Source: Hyalangium versicolor (GTDB taxonomy: Bacteria > Myxococcota > Myxococcia > Myxococcales > Myxococcaceae). From it: 64,000 nt of DNA. The notes below the pieces were generated by a model. It did not search any database. It saw only the letters and a program-made list of their open reading frames with translations, and was not told the DNA's origin. Where the stretch lies: positions 1 to 64,000 of the forward strand of contig NZ_JAHXBF010000043.1 of assembly GCF_020103695.1 (NCBI RefSeq), written 5' to 3'. The position numbers and the translations under genes were made by a program. Shown here piece after piece: positions 61,858-64,000 of the stretch. The first letter of the stretch is position 1. The number at the start of each line of letters is the position of its first letter.

Positions 61858-63520
61858 TCAGCGGACGCGGTCGAACAGTGCGACGAAGGCCGGATCGTCT
61901 CGCAACGTGGCGAAGTCGGGGTCGTCCCGGAGCCCCGCACGGCGATGGGGAGGCGCGAGCGACAGGGCCTTGGAGATCAGCGGGTAGATCTTGTGGCGAG
62001 GCTTTCCGGTGAGCGCGAACGTACAGGCTTTGCAGTAGTAGGGGTGCCAGTAGCCAGGCTCTGCTTCGATCGAGCGCTCATAACAAGGGAGCGCCTCGCC
62101 ATAGCGCTTCAGGTTGTTGAGGGCACTGCCCTTGGCCGACCACGCATACGCTGACTGGGGGTTGAGCTCGAGCGCGCGTTCGGCGAACTCCAGCGCGGCG
62201 GCCGGGTCGCGACGCCATGCGCGGGCGTTGGACTTGCCGACCCAGGCGCCCTCGAAGTTCCGCAGCCCCTCAGGCAGGTGCGGCCCCAGGCGGAGGATCT
62301 CATCGAACGTCGCCTCGGCTGCGACGGGATCGCCGACGACATCCATCATCCAGTGCAAGCTGGCGCGAGCGGTCCGGCCAGAATCCATGGTGCATCTTGA
62401 TCCGGAAGAACTCACCCCACTCGACGAGGTCTCGGACGATCAGGGCGCGGGTGGCGGTATTGGAATCGCGCTCGAGCTGTGGCGTGACGTGATCGAACCA
62501 GGAGGTGAGCAGCGTGTCGGCGCGGCCGGTGCGGAAGAGCGCCTCGGCGTCGGGATTGAGCTTGCCCGCGGCAGACATGCGCAGGGCAGCGGCGAAGGCC
62601 TGCGCGGCGGACTCCTCGCTCCCTGCGTGCGCAAGCAAGTGACCGGTGAGCTGGTACATGAGCCGTGAGCGGTGCTCCGCGGGGATGTGGCTCAGCCACG
62701 AGAGCGCCTCGTCATCCCGTCCAACGCTGAAGGCGACGAGCGCCAGCGATTGCAGCACTTCCGGACCTGCTCCGAGCGACACGGCCTGCTTGAAGCACTC
62801 CGCTGCCTGCTCGGGCTCGTCGAGGAGCCGGTACAGCTCGCCCTTCTGCTTCCACGCCCTCACGTTCTCGGCATCGAGCGCGAGCGCGCTGTCGAGCGCG
62901 GCCATGGCCTCCTGCGCAGTCTCGCCGCGCTTCTTGTCGCCAGGTGCCGACGCCCCCACACGCCGAGCGTGATACTCGCCGTCGTACACCCGCTGCCGAG
63001 CCAGGAAGCGCCGCAGGTCATGGTCTTCTGGGGAGGCCTGGACGCGCTCCTCCCAGTGGCGATCGATGGCCTCGCTGGAGTCCTCGCCGCAGTCGCCGCG
63101 GAAGAAGCTCAGCTCGCCTCCTTCGATCCGATACTCATCGACGAAAGTGTCGTACTGCTCGGTGATGAAGAAGCGCGCATCCTCGACGTACAGCGCGATC
63201 GTCTTGAGCCCGCGGTAGATGTTCGCGTAGCCGGCGTAGGTGCGATCGCCTGTGTGATGAAGGTCGAGGAAGAGCCCGTCGGACTCGAAGTTGGCGTCCT
63301 CGCGACGGATCTCCGACCCTCCACGGAGCTGCAGGAACCCCCGGACCCACTCCGGCAGTGACGCGTGAACCTCGCGCAGCTCGGACTCGAACTCCGGCCG
63401 CACGCGGAGGTAGGTACTGCGCCAGATATCGTAGACGGGGGTGACCTGCTCGGTGCGCAGCTCGTTGCGCACCTCCGAGAAGTCTCCGTCGATCGACGCC
63501 TCGAACTCGTCCTGGGTCAT
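61858..63520 (-). pseudogene. TPR-repeat protein with a frameshift
   Basis: Two frames (63520-62300 and 62415-61858) overlap at about 62380. The first starts MTQDEFEASIDGDFSEVRNELR with an EQYDTFVDEYRIEGG region, then TPR units (AWKQKGELYRLLDEPEQAAECFKQAV), until EFFRIKMHHGFWPDR. The other frame carries on with ASLHWMMDVVGDPVAAEATFDEILRLGPHLPEG and further TPR units (AYAWSAKGSALNNLKRYGEALPCYERSI). A one-base change restores one protein of about 550 residues. It is either a recent pseudogene or a sequencing error. Confidence 0.78.
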
Positions 63521-63826
63521 TCAAGCCCATCATTCAGCCAGAGTTCACCCCGGAGCGCCGGTGTTCAAGCCACGGGCCTGGCCGAAGCCGGCGGCTGCGA
63601 TTTCATACGATACAGCATCGGGACTGGTATCCGGCCCGAGTGAAGCGTTGCTCGGATCATCAAAGGGACACCCTTGCTCGTCAGCTGCCCTCCTCTGCCT
63701 CTCTGATCTCGCCCCTTCCCTCGAACGGAGACGGGAAAATGGACATGTAGACCCGAAATGCCGGGTCCGGCTCTCTTTCTGTTTTGTCGGGCCTTTTTGG
63801 CCATGTCCCATTCCCTCGGAGGTCTC

Positions 63827-64000
63827 ATGAGCAGGACACGGAAGTTCCTCATCGCCGGTCTGTTGAGCACACTCGCCGCATGTGGCGAGCAGGAGGCGCG
63901 GGAGCCAATGAGCTCCCAAGGGCTCGAGCTCGCGGCCAACGCTGCGGGGCTGACCGCCACCCCCAGCACCAGCTCGAGCTGGGAGGGCGGCTTCAATGGT
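63827..64000 (+). CDS. N-terminus of a lipoprotein, cut by window end
   Basis: 58 codons visible from the ATG at 63827, which follows TCGGAGG. The signal sequence RTRKFLIAGLLSTLAACGEQ has the lipobox LAAC, cysteine at 19. After a linker the last residues STSSSWEGGFNG resemble the beginning of a family 2 carbohydrate-binding module or a secreted glycosidase, but too little is seen to decide. The gap 63521-63826 shows no other gene. Confidence 0.6.
   Translation, partial: MSRTRKFLIAGLLSTLAACGEQEAREPMSSQGLELAANAAGLTATPSTSSSWEGGFNG

Noticed and set aside
60492..62154. Long plus-strand frames of 442 and 458 residues opposite the LRR gene
   Set aside because: Both are low-complexity shadows of the leucine-rich repeat gene on the minus strand.

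Overview
The window looks like chromosome from a predatory myxobacterium (Myxococcota, probably the Cystobacterineae/Archangiaceae side). The support is high G+C, several Ser/Thr protein kinases paired with DUF2381 proteins, an ELWxxDGT-repeat protein with a MYXO-CTERM-like tail, a choice-of-anchor A lipoprotein, and lipoprotein toxins of the SitA type. This is an inference from gene families, not a taxonomic proof.

Left part (1-5.8 kb): an ISAzo13-type transposase tail has cut a DUF2381 gene whose partner kinase is still intact, followed by three genes of unknown role. From 5823 to 9850 lies an element bounded by IS66-type inverted repeats and an exact 8-bp target duplication (GAAGCTAT at 5815-5822 and 9851-9858). 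Its transposase has lost the last catalytic region, and it carries a lipoprotein toxin (DUF6310, PD-(D/E)XK-like) with an Imm52-like immunity gene. From 9.9 to 25.4 kb is ordinary accessory chromosome: an SDR reductase, an aldo/keto reductase and a PPOX-like protein, each next to a divergent or adjacent AraC regulator; secreted surface proteins; a protoglobin; and a cupin-DHDPS operon divergent from a MocR regulator with a clear operator. From 25.5 to 31 kb are a rifampicin phosphotransferase (rph) and a phosphonate-type binding protein followed by a chemoreceptor.

From 31.3 to 60.4 kb the window is a stack of mobile islands. A SitA-like AHH-nuclease toxin and a PD-(D/E)XK protein come first. 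The sequence then passes a 54-bp repeat (34286-34339) that recurs exactly at 60328-60381, with a 25-bp core also at 43025-43049. The core resembles the 3' end of a tRNA or tmRNA, and two tyrosine integrases each end beside a copy. Island 1 (34.3-43.0 kb) carries a type VI secretion effector cassette (DUF2169, ketosynthase-like, PAAR-like DUF4150, AHH nuclease, Imm11-like). It also carries a family B DNA polymerase, broken by one in-frame TAA and fused at its C-terminus to an excisionase-like helix-turn-helix, and an integrase. Island 2 (43.0-60.4 kb) carries an eight-gene overlapping operon of lower G+C (helix-turn-helix, aminotransferase, amidinotransferase, HIT, guanylate-kinase-like, 806-aa membrane protein, NUDIX, PEP-utilising protein). 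I do not recognise this combination. The rest of the island is a frameshifted kinase, an intact DUF2381-kinase pair, decayed pentapeptide-like repeats and an xis-int pair.

Right end (60.5-64 kb): an LRR protein, a TPR gene with a frameshift, and the start of a lipoprotein cut by the window edge. The two systems most worth attention are the 43950-52188 operon and the polymerase-HTH-integrase element. The toxin transposon at 5823-9850 is the best supported structural discovery.
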